Of a stretch of DNA of 63,980 nt, positions 49,546 through 60,422 are shown one piece after another (the first letter of the stretch is position 1; every line of letters starts with the position of its first letter). The stretch covers positions 1 through 63,980 of the forward strand of contig NZ_CACRUY010000030.1 in the NCBI RefSeq assembly GCF_902652685.1. Direction: 5' to 3'. The translations under genes were made by a program, and so were the position numbers. The notes below the pieces were generated by a model. It did not search any database, had not been told where the DNA came from, and saw only the letters and a program-made list of their open reading frames with translations. This DNA is from Mycobacterium sp. Marseille-P9652. GTDB lineage: Bacteria > Actinomycetota > Actinomycetes > Mycobacteriales > Mycobacteriaceae.

Positions 49546-50283
49546 GTGTATCGAGTCTTTGAAGCGCTGGACGAATTGAGCGCCATCGTGGAAGAAGCCC
49601 GCGGCGTGCCGATGACGGCCGGCTGCGTGGTGCCCCGCGGCGACGTCCTGGAGTTGATCGACGACATCAAGGACGCCATTCCCGGCGAGCTCGATGACGC
49701 CCAGGACGTGCTTGACGCGCGCGACTCGATGTTGCACGACGCCAAGACGCACGCCGACTCCATGGTGTCCTCGGCCACCACCGAGTCGGAGGCGATGCTC
49801 AACCACGCCCGCGCGGAGGCCGACCGGATCCTCTCCGATGCGAAGTCGCAGGCCGACCGGATGGTCGGCGAGGCCCGCCAGCACAGCGAGCGCATGGTCG
49901 GCGAGGCCCGCGAGGAGTCGATTCGCATCGCGACGGCCGCCAAGCGCGAGTACGAGGCCAGCATCAGCCGCGCCCAGGCCGAGGCCGACCGGCTCATCGA
50001 GAACGGAAACATCTCCTACGAGAAGGCCGTCCAGGAGGGCATCAAGGAGCAGCAGCGCCTGGTGTCCCAGAACGAGGTGGTGCAGGCGGCCCACGCCGAG
50101 GCCACGCGGCTCATCGACACCGCTCACGCCGAGTCGGACCGCCTGCGTGGCGAGTGCGACATCTACGTCGACAACAAGCTGGCCGAGTTCGAGGAGTTCC
50201 TCAACGGCACGCTGCGGTCGGTGGGACGCGGACGCCATCAGCTGCGCACCGCGGCCGGCACGCACGACTACGCGACGCGGTAG
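49546..50283 (+). CDS. sepIVA: SepIVA, septum-associated coiled-coil protein
   Basis: 245 residues, same as M. tuberculosis (Rv2927c). Begins MYRVFEALDELSAIVEEARGVPMT, a DivIVA-like N-terminus, followed from ~residue 45 to 220 by a long coiled coil with Ala/Glu/Arg heptads (HADSMVSSATTESEAMLNHARAEADRIL...). SepIVA is an essential DivIVA-like protein needed for division and polar growth. GTG 49546 was chosen because GGGAGG is 9 bases upstream and it matches the family start. Confidence 0.94.
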   Translation: MYRVFEALDELSAIVEEARGVPMTAGCVVPRGDVLELIDDIKDAIPGELDDAQDVLDARDSMLHDAKTHADSMVSSATTESEAMLNHARAEADRILSDAKSQADRMVGEARQHSERMVGEAREESIRIATAAKREYEASISRAQAEADRLIENGNISYEKAVQEGIKEQQRLVSQNEVVQAAHAEATRLIDTAHAESDRLRGECDIYVDNKLAEFEEFLNGTLRSVGRGRHQLRTAAGTHDYATR

Positions 50284-50342
50284 CGCGTCGGGCCGCGGCT
50301 TCGGCCCTGGCTTTGTGTGTATCGCGCCGTAGGATTTCTGTC

Positions 50343-50924
50343 ATGACGCGGCAGCACTCCACCACGGCGCAGCGCCATCCCACTCCCGGACTCACCGTCG
50401 ACATTTCCCGTCTCGGACGGCGTCCAGGCGCGATGGTCACCCTGCGGGAGACTGTGCCCACCCCGTCGCGCATCGGGCTGGACCTGGTCGGGATCGAGGC
50501 CGGCGCCCCGCTGGAGCTCGACCTGCAGCTGCAGTCGGTCTCCGAGGGGGTGCTGGTGACCGGCACGGTCAGCGCGCCGACCGTCGGCGAGTGCGCCCGG
50601 TGCCTGACGCCCCTGACCGGACGCGTGCAGGTCGCGCTGACCGAGCTCTTCGCCTATCCCGACAGCACCACCGAGGCGACCACCGAGGAGGACGAGGTCG
50701 GCCGCATCGTCGACGACACGATCGACCTCGAGCAGAAGATCATCGACGCCGTCGGACTCGAGCTGCCCTTCGCGCCGGTGTGCGCGCCCGACTGCCCAGG
50801 GTTGTGCCCCGAATGCGGCGTCGCGCTGGCGGCCGAGCCCGGTCATCAGCATGAGCGCGTCGACCCGCGGTGGGCCAAGCTGGCGGGGATGTTCCCGCCG
50901 GAGATCTCCCGGGGCGAGAGTTGA
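50343..50924 (+). CDS. YceD/DUF177 family protein
   Basis: 193 residues from ATG 50343. DUF177 pattern: [60 protein letters not shown], then CARCLTP and a distal [13 protein letters not shown] that may bind zinc. It ends [10 protein letters not shown], the typical DPRxxxL tail. YceD is linked to 23S rRNA maturation in plants and bacteria. It overlaps rnc by 4 bases (TTGA), consistent with an rRNA-processing pair. Counterpart of Rv2926c. Confidence 0.92.
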   Translation: MTRQHSTTAQRHPTPGLTVDISRLGRRPGAMVTLRETVPTPSRIGLDLVGIEAGAPLELDLQLQSVSEGVLVTGTVSAPTVGECARCLTPLTGRVQVALTELFAYPDSTTEATTEEDEVGRIVDDTIDLEQKIIDAVGLELPFAPVCAPDCPGLCPECGVALAAEPGHQHERVDPRWAKLAGMFPPEISRGES

Positions 50925-51634
50925 CATCACGCCAGGTGCTGCTCGACGCACTCGGGGTCGACCTGCCCGAGGAGCTGCTGTCGCTGGCGTTGACGCACCG
51001 CAGCTACGCCTACGAACACGGGGGCCTGCCCACCAACGAGCGCCTGGAGTTCCTCGGCGACGCCGTCCTCGGCCTGACCATCACCGACGAGCTCTACCAC
51101 CGGCATCCGGACCGCACTGAGGGAGACCTGGCCAAGCTCCGGGCCAGCGTCGTCAACACCCAGGCGCTGGCCGACGTCGCCCGCAAGCTCTCCGACGACG
51201 GGCTCGGCGCCCACCTCCTTCTCGGCCGCGGCGAGGCGAACACCGGCGGCGCCGACAAGTCGAGCATCCTGGCCGACGGCATGGAGTCGCTGCTGGGTGC
51301 CATCTACCTCGAGCACGGCATCGACACGGCGCGCGAGGTCATCCTGCGGCTGTTCGGCGCGCTGCTGGATGCCGCGCCGACGCTCGGCGCCGGCCTCGAC
51401 TGGAAAACCAGCCTGCAGGAGCTCACCGCCGCGCCGAGCATGGGGGCGCCGTCGTACGTCGTGACGTCGACCGGGCCCGACCACGACAAGGAATTCACCG
51501 CGGTCGTGATGGTGATGGACACCGAATACGGGTCCGGGATGGGCCGCTCCAAGAAAGAGGCCGAGCAGAAGGCCGCCGCTGCCGCCTGGAAGGCGCTGGA
51601 CGTCTCGGACACGGCCGGCCAGCCTTCCGGCTGA
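50921..51634 (+). CDS. rnc: Ribonuclease III
   Basis: 237 residues from TTG 50921, inside the stop overlap of the upstream gene; M. tuberculosis Rnc begins at the same place. It cleaves double-stranded RNA, including rRNA precursors. The catalytic signature is [14 protein letters not shown], with [20 protein letters not shown] in the second half of the endonuclease domain. A dsRNA-binding domain follows from ~residue 165 ([22 protein letters not shown]...[21 protein letters not shown]). Confidence 0.96.
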   Translation: MTSRQVLLDALGVDLPEELLSLALTHRSYAYEHGGLPTNERLEFLGDAVLGLTITDELYHRHPDRTEGDLAKLRASVVNTQALADVARKLSDDGLGAHLLLGRGEANTGGADKSSILADGMESLLGAIYLEHGIDTAREVILRLFGALLDAAPTLGAGLDWKTSLQELTAAPSMGAPSYVVTSTGPDHDKEFTAVVMVMDTEYGSGMGRSKKEAEQKAAAAAWKALDVSDTAGQPSG

Positions 51635-51641
51635 ATCGATG

Positions 51642-51686
51642 GTGATGACCCGCCGCGCCCGGCTTCGCCGCGCTTGCGATCATCAC
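51642..51686. repeat. REP-like palindromic element, copy 3
   Basis: A 45-base element of the same length and orientation as 25719-25763, with inverted ends GTGATGA / TCATCAC, where copy 1 has GCGACGA / TCGTCGC: both sides of two base pairs changed together. It fills the 55-base gap between rnc and fpg, ending 3 bases before the fpg ATG. A TGAAT at 51632-51636 recurs at 51687-51691. Confidence 0.75.
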
Positions 51687-51689
51687 TGA

Positions 51690-52550
51690 ATGCCCGAGCT
51701 GCCCGAAGTCGAGGTCGTGCGCCGCGGCCTCCAGACCCATGTCGCGGGCAAGGCGATCACGGCGGTCCGGGTGCATCATCCCCGCGCCGTGCGCCGCCAC
51801 GAGGCCGGGCCCGCCGACCTCACCGCCCGGCTGCTGGGCGCGCGCATCACCGGCACCGACCGGCGCGGCAAGTACCTGTGGCTGCTGCTCGACGACGAGG
51901 ACGGACCCGACACCGCGCTCGTCGTGCACCTCGGCATGAGCGGGCAGATGCTGCTCGGGGAGGTCCCGAGGGCCGACCACGTCAGGATCTCGGCCCTGCT
52001 CGACGACGGCACCGTGCTCGGCTTCGCCGACCAGCGCACGTTCGGCGGGTGGATGCTCGCCGACCTGGTGGACGTCGACGGCAGCGTGGTGCCTGCGCCC
52101 GTCGCGCACCTGGCGCGCGACCCGCTGGACCCGCGGTTCGACACCGCAGCCGTGGTTAATGTGTTGCGGCGCAAGCACTCCGAGATCAAACGCCAGCTCC
52201 TGGACCAGACCGTCGTCTCGGGAATCGGCAACATCTACGCCGACGAGGCGCTCTGGCGCGCGAAGGTGAACGGCGCGCGGATCGCCGACACGCTCAGCCG
52301 TCCCCGGCTCACCGCCGTCCTCGACGCGGCGGCCGAGGTCATGCGCGAGGCGCTGGCGAAAGGCGGGACGTCGTTCGACTCGCTGTACGTCAACGTCAAC
52401 GGGGAGTCGGGGTACTTCGACCGCTCGCTGGACGCCTACGGCCGCGAGGGGCAGAACTGCCGGCGCTGCGGGGCGGTGATGCGCCGGGAGAAGTTCATGA
52501 ACCGCTCGTCGTTCTACTGCCCGCGCTGCCAGCCGCGGCCCCGGGGGTAG
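51690..52550 (+). CDS. fpg: Formamidopyrimidine-DNA glycosylase
   Basis: 286 residues. It excises 8-oxoguanine and FaPy and nicks the abasic site. Start [13 protein letters not shown] places the catalytic Pro2/Glu3 after Met removal. Other landmarks: [22 protein letters not shown] (helix-two-turn-helix), and the C-terminal zinc finger [25 protein letters not shown] with four Cys. Together with mutT1 it forms the oxidised-guanine defence (GO) system. Confidence 0.97.
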   Translation: MPELPEVEVVRRGLQTHVAGKAITAVRVHHPRAVRRHEAGPADLTARLLGARITGTDRRGKYLWLLLDDEDGPDTALVVHLGMSGQMLLGEVPRADHVRISALLDDGTVLGFADQRTFGGWMLADLVDVDGSVVPAPVAHLARDPLDPRFDTAAVVNVLRRKHSEIKRQLLDQTVVSGIGNIYADEALWRAKVNGARIADTLSRPRLTAVLDAAAEVMREALAKGGTSFDSLYVNVNGESGYFDRSLDAYGREGQNCRRCGAVMRREKFMNRSSFYCPRCQPRPRG

Positions 52551-52557
52551 TGCGGTA

Positions 52558-52637
52558 GTCGAGTGTGAAACGGTGGCTTCGACTGTGAACGTAGGGCGGC
52601 GAATTGGCCGAAACGCCGCCACCACTTCACTCTCGAC
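52558..52637. repeat. Imperfect intergenic inverted repeat
   Basis: 52558-52577 (gtcgagtgtgaaacggtggc) is complementary to 52618-52637 with about 4 mismatches in 20. The intervening 40 bases and the following bases repeat ttcgactgtgaac and ggttcacactgg motifs. It occupies the fpg-osmC gap and may form a hairpin at the fpg 3' end. Confidence 0.5.
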
Positions 52638-52693
52638 GCCACAGGTTCACACTGGAATCCGGCGGCGCACCGGCCTCCCGGTAGAAATGAGCC

Positions 52694-53107
52694 ATGACCG
52701 AACTGTGGGTGGAGCGCACCGGGACCCGCCGCTACACGGGCTATAGCTCGCGCGGCGCGCAGGTGCTCGTCGGCTCGGAGGACGTCGAAGGCGTGTTCAC
52801 GCCCGGCGAGCTGCTGAAGATCGCGCTCGCCGCGTGCAGCGGGATGTCCAGCGACCAGCCGCTCGCGCGCCGGCTCGGCGACGACTACAAGGCGACCATC
52901 AGGGTCTCCGGCGCCGCGGACCGCGAGCAGGAGCGTTACCCGCTGCTCGAGGAGAGCCTAGAGCTGGACCTGTCGGGGTTGTCCGCCGACGAGAAGGAAC
53001 GCCTGCTGACGGTGGTGAACCGCGCGATCGACACGGTCTGCACCGTGGGGCGCACCCTCAAGTCCGGCACCACCGTCAACTTCGGGGTGGCGGATGTCGG
53101 AGCCTGA
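52694..53107 (+). CDS. OsmC family peroxiredoxin-like protein
   Basis: 137 residues. The OsmC/Ohr fold is recognisable: [60 protein letters not shown], with the first catalytic-type Cys in AACSGM and the second in [14 protein letters not shown]. Members reduce organic hydroperoxides by Cys thiols. Overlaps acyP by 14 bases. Counterpart of Rv2923c. Confidence 0.92.
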   Translation: MTELWVERTGTRRYTGYSSRGAQVLVGSEDVEGVFTPGELLKIALAACSGMSSDQPLARRLGDDYKATIRVSGAADREQERYPLLEESLELDLSGLSADEKERLLTVVNRAIDTVCTVGRTLKSGTTVNFGVADVGA

Positions 53108-53387
53108 GGTCCGGCTGACGGCCTGGGTGCACGGACAGGTGCAGGGCGTCGGATTCCGCTGGTGGACGCGCAGCCGCGCACTCGAGCAGGGGCTGACCGG
53201 GTATGCGGCCAACCAGGCCGACGGCCGCGTGCTAGTGGTCGCCCAGGGGCCGCGCGAGGGCTGCGAGAGGCTGCTGCAGGCGCTGGAGGGCGGCGACACG
53301 TGGCCGTCCCGGCCCGGGCGGGTCGACAACGTCGTCGCCGACTGGTCGGAGGCGCGCGAGCGATTCGAGGGCTTCGTCGAGCGGTGA
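53094..53387 (+). CDS. acyP: Acylphosphatase
   Basis: 97 residues. Signature [42 protein letters not shown]: Arg in GFRWW and Asn in GYAANQADG are the catalytic pair. It hydrolyses carboxyl-phosphate bonds. The gene starts within the end of the OsmC gene. As in M. tuberculosis (Rv2922A) it lies immediately upstream of smc. Confidence 0.95.
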   Translation: MSEPEVRLTAWVHGQVQGVGFRWWTRSRALEQGLTGYAANQADGRVLVVAQGPREGCERLLQALEGGDTWPSRPGRVDNVVADWSEARERFEGFVER

Positions 53388-53504
53388 CGCCCTGAGTGAC
53401 GGGTGTGACGCGAGTGGCCCCTGCGCCGACCAGCGAATTTCGGTCCCGGCGACACCCCGCGAGTGGCCGGGACCCGGCGATCTGAGTCGGTAGTCTGGCT
53501 CGCC

Positions 53505-56500
53505 GTGTACCTGAAGAGTCTGACGCTGAAGGGCTTCAAGTCCTTCGCGTCGCCGACGACTCTGCGCTTCGAGCCGGGCATCACCGCGGTGGTCGGCCCC
53601 AACGGCTCGGGCAAGTCGAACGTCGTCGACGCCCTGGCGTGGGTGATGGGCGAGCAGGGGGCGAAGACGCTGCGCGGCGGCAAGATGGAGGACGTCATCT
53701 TCGCCGGCACCTCGTCGCGCGCGCCGCTGGGCCGCGCCGAGGTCACCGTCACGATCGACAACTCCGACAACGCGCTGCCCATCGAGTACTCCGAGGTGTC
53801 GATCACGCGGCGCATGTTCCGCGACGGCGCCAGCGAATACGAGATCAACGGCAGCAGCTGCCGGTTGATGGACGTCCAGGAGTTGCTGAGCGACTCCGGG
53901 ATCGGCCGCGAGATGCACGTCATCGTGGGGCAGGGCAAGCTCGACGAGATCCTGCAGTCGCGACCCGAGGACCGGCGCGCGTTCATCGAGGAAGCCGCCG
54001 GCGTGCTCAAGCACCGCAAGCGCAAGGAAAAGGCCCTTCGCAAACTCGACGCGATGCAGGCCAACCTGGCGCGGCTCACCGACCTGACCACCGAACTGCG
54101 CCGCCAGCTCAAGCCGTTGGGCCGGCAGGCCGAGGTGGCCCGTCGCGCCCAGACCATCCAGGCCGACCTGCGCGACGCCCGGCTGCGGCTGGCCGCCGAC
54201 GACCTGGTCAACCGGCAGACCGAGCGCGACGCCATCTTCGAGGCCGAGGCCGCCATGCGCCGCGAGCACGACGAGGCGGCGGCCCGCCTGGCCCTGGCAT
54301 CCGAGGAGCTGACCGCGCACGAGACCGCCATGGCCGAGCTGTCGGTGCGGGCCGAGTCGGTGCAGCACACCTGGTTCTCGCTGTCGGCGCTGGCCGAGCG
54401 CGTCGGCGCGACCGTCCGCATCGCGAGCGAGCGCGCGCAGCACCTCGACGTCGAGCCGGCGCCCCCCAGCGACACCGACCCCGAGGCGCTGGATGCCGAG
54501 GCCGAGCGCGTGCAGATCGCCGAGCAGGGGCTGCTCGCCGACCTCGCCGAGGCGCGCACCCGGCTGGACGCGGCCCGGGCCGAACTCGCCGAGCGGGAGC
54601 GGGAAGCCGCCGAGGCCGACCGCGCCCACATGGCGGCGGTCCGGGCGGAGGCCGACCGGCGCGAGGGGCTGGCGCGGCTGGCCGGGCAGGTGGAGACCAT
54701 GCGGGCCCGCGTCGACTCGATCGACGACAGCGTCACCCGCCTCTCCGAGCGCATCGAGCAGGCAGCGACCAGGGCCCAGCAGGCGCGGGCGGAGTTCGAG
54801 ACCGTCCAGGGACGCGTCGGCGAGCTGGACCAGGGCGAGATGGGCCTGGACGACCACCACGAGCGGACCGTGGCCGCGCTGCGGCTGGCCGACGAGCGGG
54901 TGGCCGAGCTGCAGGCGGCCGAGCGGGACGCCGAACGCCGGGTGGCGTCGCTGCGGGCCCGCATCGACGCCCTCTCGGTGGGCCTGGAACGCAAGGACGG
55001 CGCGGCCTGGCTCAGCCAAAACCTCGGCGGCGCAGGGCTTTTGGGGCCGATCGCCAAGCTGGTCAAGGTCCGCTCCGGTTACGAGGCGGCGCTGGCCGCC
55101 GTGCTCGGGTCGGCCGCCGACGCGCTGGCCGCCGAGAGCTTCGGGGCGGCCCGGTCCGCGGTCGCCGCGCTCAAGAAGGCCGACGGCGGCCGCGCCGCGC
55201 TGGTCCTGGGCGACTGGCCGGCCGGGCCCGCGGCGCCGCACGACGCGCTGCCCGAGGGCGCGCTGTGGGCGCTCGACCTGGTGGACACCCCGGCACGGCT
55301 GCGCGGGGCGATGACGGCCATGCTCTCCGGCGTCGCCGTCGTCGGCGACCTGAGCGAGGCGCTTGACCTCGTGGCGGCCCGCCCCGAGCTGCGCGCGGTC
55401 ACCCTCGACGGCGACCTGGTCGGGACCGGCTGGGTGAGCGGCGGCTCGGACCGCAAGCTGTCGACGCTCGAGATCACCTCGGAGATCGACAAGGCCGGCG
55501 ACGAGCTGGCCGCCGCCGAGGCCCAGGTGAGCCAGCTGACCGCGGCCCTGTCCGGTGCGCTGACCGAGCAGGCGGCCCGCCAGGACTCCGCCGAGCAGGC
55601 GTGGGCCGCGCTCAACGAATCCGACACCGCCATCTCGGCGATGTACGAGCAGCTCGGCCGGCTCGGGCAGGAGGCCCGCATGGCCGAAGAGGAGTGGGCG
55701 GCCTTGCTCCGGCAGCGCGACGAGCTGGAAGCGGGCCGCGCGCAGACGGTCGACGAGGTCACCGAGCTCGAGACCCGGCTGCGCAACGCCCAGGAGACCC
55801 GGCCCGAGCACGCCGAGGAGCCGGCGGACCGCCAGCGGATCGCCGCGGCCGCCGAGAGCGCCCGCGGCGTGGAGATCGAGGCCCGCCTGGCCGTGCGGAC
55901 GGCGGAGGAGCGGGCCAACGCGGTGCGAGGGCGGGCCGATTCCCTGCGCCGCGCGGCCGCCGCCGAACGCGAGGCGAGGCTGCGCGCCCAGCAGGCCCGG
56001 GAGGCGCGGCTGCGCGCGGCCGCGGTGGCGGCGGCGGTGGCCGACGCCGGGAGGGCCCTGGCGGAGCGGCTGGACCGGGTGGTGGCCGCGGCGTCGCGGA
56101 TCCGGGACGCGCTGGTCGCCGAGCGGCAGCAGCGTTCGGCGGCGATGGCGGCGGTGCGCGACGAGGTCAACGCGCTGAGCGCCCGGGTGGCCACGCTGAC
56201 CGACTCGCTGCACCGCGACGAGGTGGCCAACGCCCAGGCGGCGATGCGGATCGAGCAGCTCGAGCAGATGGTCCTCGAACAGTTCGGGATGGCGCCGGCC
56301 GACCTGATCGCCGAGTACGGCCCGCACGTCGGGCTGCCGCCCACCGAGCTCGAGATGGCCGAGTACGAGCAGGCCCGCGAGCGCGGTGAGCAGGTCGTCG
56401 CGCCCGCGCCCATGCCGTACGACCGGCCGACGCAGGAGCGCCGAGCCAAGCGCGCCGAGCGGGAGCTGGCCGAGCTCGGCCGGGTCAACCCGCTGGCCCT

Positions 56501-57104
56501 CGAGGAGTTCGCCGCGCTGGAGGAGCGCTACAACTTCCTGTCCACCCAGCTCGAGGACGTCAAGGCCGCCCGCAAGGACCTGCTCGACGTCGTCGCCGAG
56601 GTCGACGCCCGGATCCTGCAGGTGTTCAGCGACGCCTTCACCGACGTGGAACGCGAATTCCGCGAGGTTTTCGCCGTGCTGTTCCCCGGCGGCGAGGGCC
56701 GGCTGCGGCTGACCGACCCCGACAACATGCTCACCACCGGCATCGAGGTCGAGGCCCGGCCGCCCGGCAAGAAGATCACCCGGCTGTCGCTGCTGTCGGG
56801 CGGCGAGAAGGCCCTGACCGCGGTCGCGATGCTGGTGGCCATCTTCCGAGCCCGCCCGTCGCCGTTCTACATCATGGACGAGGTGGAGGCCGCGCTCGAC
56901 GACACCAACCTGCGCCGCCTGATCAGCCTGTTCGAGTTGCTGCGGGCCCGCTCGCAGATCCTGATCATCACCCACCAGAAGCCGACGATGGAGGTCGCCG
57001 ACGCGCTGTACGGCGTCACCATGCAGGGCGACGGCATCACCGCGGTGATCTCGCAGCGGATGCGCGGCCAGCAGGTGGAGCAGCTGGTCTCGAGCTCCAA
57101 CTAG
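53505..57104 (+). CDS. smc: Chromosome segregation ATPase SMC
   Basis: 1199 residues from GTG 53505 ([14 protein letters not shown]). It organises and segregates the chromosome with ScpA/ScpB. Walker [15 protein letters not shown] starts at residue 31; coiled coils run from ~160 to 500 and ~660 to 1000; a flexible hinge of ~150 residues lies between them ([34 protein letters not shown]). The C-terminal head has signature [17 protein letters not shown] and Walker [15 protein letters not shown]. Ortholog of Rv2922c, the longest gene in the window. Confidence 0.97.
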   Translation: MYLKSLTLKGFKSFASPTTLRFEPGITAVVGPNGSGKSNVVDALAWVMGEQGAKTLRGGKMEDVIFAGTSSRAPLGRAEVTVTIDNSDNALPIEYSEVSITRRMFRDGASEYEINGSSCRLMDVQELLSDSGIGREMHVIVGQGKLDEILQSRPEDRRAFIEEAAGVLKHRKRKEKALRKLDAMQANLARLTDLTTELRRQLKPLGRQAEVARRAQTIQADLRDARLRLAADDLVNRQTERDAIFEAEAAMRREHDEAAARLALASEELTAHETAMAELSVRAESVQHTWFSLSALAERVGATVRIASERAQHLDVEPAPPSDTDPEALDAEAERVQIAEQGLLADLAEARTRLDAARAELAEREREAAEADRAHMAAVRAEADRREGLARLAGQVETMRARVDSIDDSVTRLSERIEQAATRAQQARAEFETVQGRVGELDQGEMGLDDHHERTVAALRLADERVAELQAAERDAERRVASLRARIDALSVGLERKDGAAWLSQNLGGAGLLGPIAKLVKVRSGYEAALAAVLGSAADALAAESFGAARSAVAALKKADGGRAALVLGDWPAGPAAPHDALPEGALWALDLVDTPARLRGAMTAMLSGVAVVGDLSEALDLVAARPELRAVTLDGDLVGTGWVSGGSDRKLSTLEITSEIDKAGDELAAAEAQVSQLTAALSGALTEQAARQDSAEQAWAALNESDTAISAMYEQLGRLGQEARMAEEEWAALLRQRDELEAGRAQTVDEVTELETRLRNAQETRPEHAEEPADRQRIAAAAESARGVEIEARLAVRTAEERANAVRGRADSLRRAAAAEREARLRAQQAREARLRAAAVAAAVADAGRALAERLDRVVAAASRIRDALVAERQQRSAAMAAVRDEVNALSARVATLTDSLHRDEVANAQAAMRIEQLEQMVLEQFGMAPADLIAEYGPHVGLPPTELEMAEYEQARERGEQVVAPAPMPYDRPTQERRAKRAERELAELGRVNPLALEEFAALEERYNFLSTQLEDVKAARKDLLDVVAEVDARILQVFSDAFTDVEREFREVFAVLFPGGEGRLRLTDPDNMLTTGIEVEARPPGKKITRLSLLSGGEKALTAVAMLVAIFRARPSPFYIMDEVEAALDDTNLRRLISLFELLRARSQILIITHQKPTMEVADALYGVTMQGDGITAVISQRMRGQQVEQLVSSSN

Positions 57105-57120
57105 CGGGTCGCCTTCGGCG

Positions 57121-57179
57121 TTGACTCTGCGTCCTGGGCGACGAAGTGCGAGTAACGCCCGCCGTCAGCGCAGGGTCAA
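57121..57179. repeat. Inverted repeat between smc and ftsY
   Basis: ttgactctgcg (57121-57131) pairs with cgcagggtcaa (57169-57179), 11 bp with one G-U, around a 37-base loop. It begins 17 bases after the smc stop and ends 22 bases before the ftsY start. It could be a 3' hairpin for smc or a 5' leader structure for ftsY; there is no T run. Confidence 0.45.
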
Positions 57180-57200
57180 ACGGCTGGAAGGATCGGCAGC

Positions 57201-58463
57201 GTGTCCCAAGGTCTTTGGATCGCCATCGCGGTCGTCGCTGCCCTGCTCATCGTCGCCGCGCTGGTCTTCGGCCTGGTCCGGTATCGCCGGAGGCGGATCA
57301 GCCTGGCGTCCCAACCGGAGCCCGGGGTCCTGGACCGCCCGCGTGGCTATACGACCTCGTCGGGCATCACCTTCAGCCAGACCGCGCCGCCGGTCGAACG
57401 GATCGACACCACCGGGCTGCCGTCGGTGGGCGACGACGCGACCGTGCCCCGCGACGCGCCGAAGCGCACGATCTCCGACGTCGAACTGCCCGAGACGATC
57501 GCGCCGCCACCCGCCCCCGAGGCTCCCGAGATCGAGGAGATCGCGCCGCCCGAGGGGCGCCTCGAGCGCCTGCGTGGGCGGCTGGCCAAGTCGCAGAACG
57601 CTTTTGGGCGCAGCCTGCTGGGCCTGATCGGCGGCGGTGACCTCGACGAGGACTCGTGGCAGGACGTCGAGGACACTCTGCTGATCGCCGACCTCGGTCC
57701 GGTGGTCACCGAGTCGGTGATGGCGCAGCTGCGCAGCCGCCTGGCCAGCAGCGACGTGCGCACCGCGGCCGACGCCAAGGCCGCGCTGCGCGACGTGCTC
57801 ATCAAGGAGCTGCAGCCCGGCATGGAACGCTCGATCCGCGCCCTGCCGCACGCCGACCGCCCGTCGGTGCTGCTGGTCGTCGGGGTCAACGGCACCGGCA
57901 AGACCACCACCGTCGGCAAGCTGGCCCGGGTGCTGGTGGCCGACGGCCGCCGCGTCGTGCTGGGCGCGGCCGACACCTTCCGGGCGGCGGCCGCCGACCA
58001 GCTGCAGACGTGGGCGTCGCGGGTCGGCGCCGAGGTGGTGCGGGCGCCCGAAGGGGCCGACCCGGCGTCGGTGGCGTACGACGCCGTCGACAAGGGCATC
58101 GCCTCGGGCGCCGACGTGGTCGTCATCGACACCGCCGGTCGGCTGCACACCAAGGTGGGGCTGATGGACGAGCTCGGCAAGGTCAAGCGCGTGGTGAGCA
58201 AGCGGGCCGAGGTCGACGAGGTGCTCCTCGTCCTGGACGCGACGATCGGGCAGAACGGGCTCGCCCAGGCCCGGGTGTTCGCCGACGTCGTCGACATCAC
58301 CGGCGCGGTGCTGACCAAGCTGGACGGAACGGCCAAGGGCGGCATCGTGTTCCGCGTCCAGCAGGAACTCGGGGTGCCGGTCAAGCTGGTCGGGCTGGGG
58401 GAGGGACCCGACGATCTGGCGCCGTTCGAACCGGCGGCGTTCGTCGACGCGTTGCTGGGCTGA
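57201..58463 (+). CDS. ftsY: Signal recognition particle receptor FtsY
   Basis: 420 residues from GTG 57201. N-terminal transmembrane helix (LWIAIAVVAALLIVAALVFGLV) and an acidic/Pro-rich linker, then the NG domain. G1 GVNGTGKTT is at residues 228-236; further motifs are DTFRAAAADQL, DTAGRLHTKVGLMDEL (G3) and LTKLDGTAKGG (G4). It docks SRP-ribosome complexes at the membrane. The transmembrane anchor is an actinobacterial feature absent in E. coli FtsY. Confidence 0.97.
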   Translation: MSQGLWIAIAVVAALLIVAALVFGLVRYRRRRISLASQPEPGVLDRPRGYTTSSGITFSQTAPPVERIDTTGLPSVGDDATVPRDAPKRTISDVELPETIAPPPAPEAPEIEEIAPPEGRLERLRGRLAKSQNAFGRSLLGLIGGGDLDEDSWQDVEDTLLIADLGPVVTESVMAQLRSRLASSDVRTAADAKAALRDVLIKELQPGMERSIRALPHADRPSVLLVVGVNGTGKTTTVGKLARVLVADGRRVVLGAADTFRAAAADQLQTWASRVGAEVVRAPEGADPASVAYDAVDKGIASGADVVVIDTAGRLHTKVGLMDELGKVKRVVSKRAEVDEVLLVLDATIGQNGLAQARVFADVVDITGAVLTKLDGTAKGGIVFRVQQELGVPVKLVGLGEGPDDLAPFEPAAFVDALLG

Positions 58464-58605
58464 CAAGCCCTTACACCGCGAGCGGGACGTTAATACCGCC
58501 GAAACACGACGGCACCATCGCCGAAACACTCATTGCGCATCGTTCTGGATCAGGCCACAGGCGCACGTCTGACGGCCGTTCCCGTGCGACCGGAGGTGAT
58601 AACGA

Positions 58606-60377
<1,772 letters not shown>

Positions 60378-60422
60378 CGGTAGCCGCCGACCGTTGATCG
60401 AACCGGGACGGGCCGGGAGGGC

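Noticed and set aside
53388-53504. Direct repeat cgcgagtggcc between acyP and smc
   Set aside because: Only 11 bases, in GC-rich sequence, with no further structure; could be chance.
53232-56975. 1247-residue minus-strand ORF opposite smc
   Set aside because: It is a long Gly/Arg/His/Leu shadow of smc with no recognisable domain; codon bias at third positions belongs to smc.
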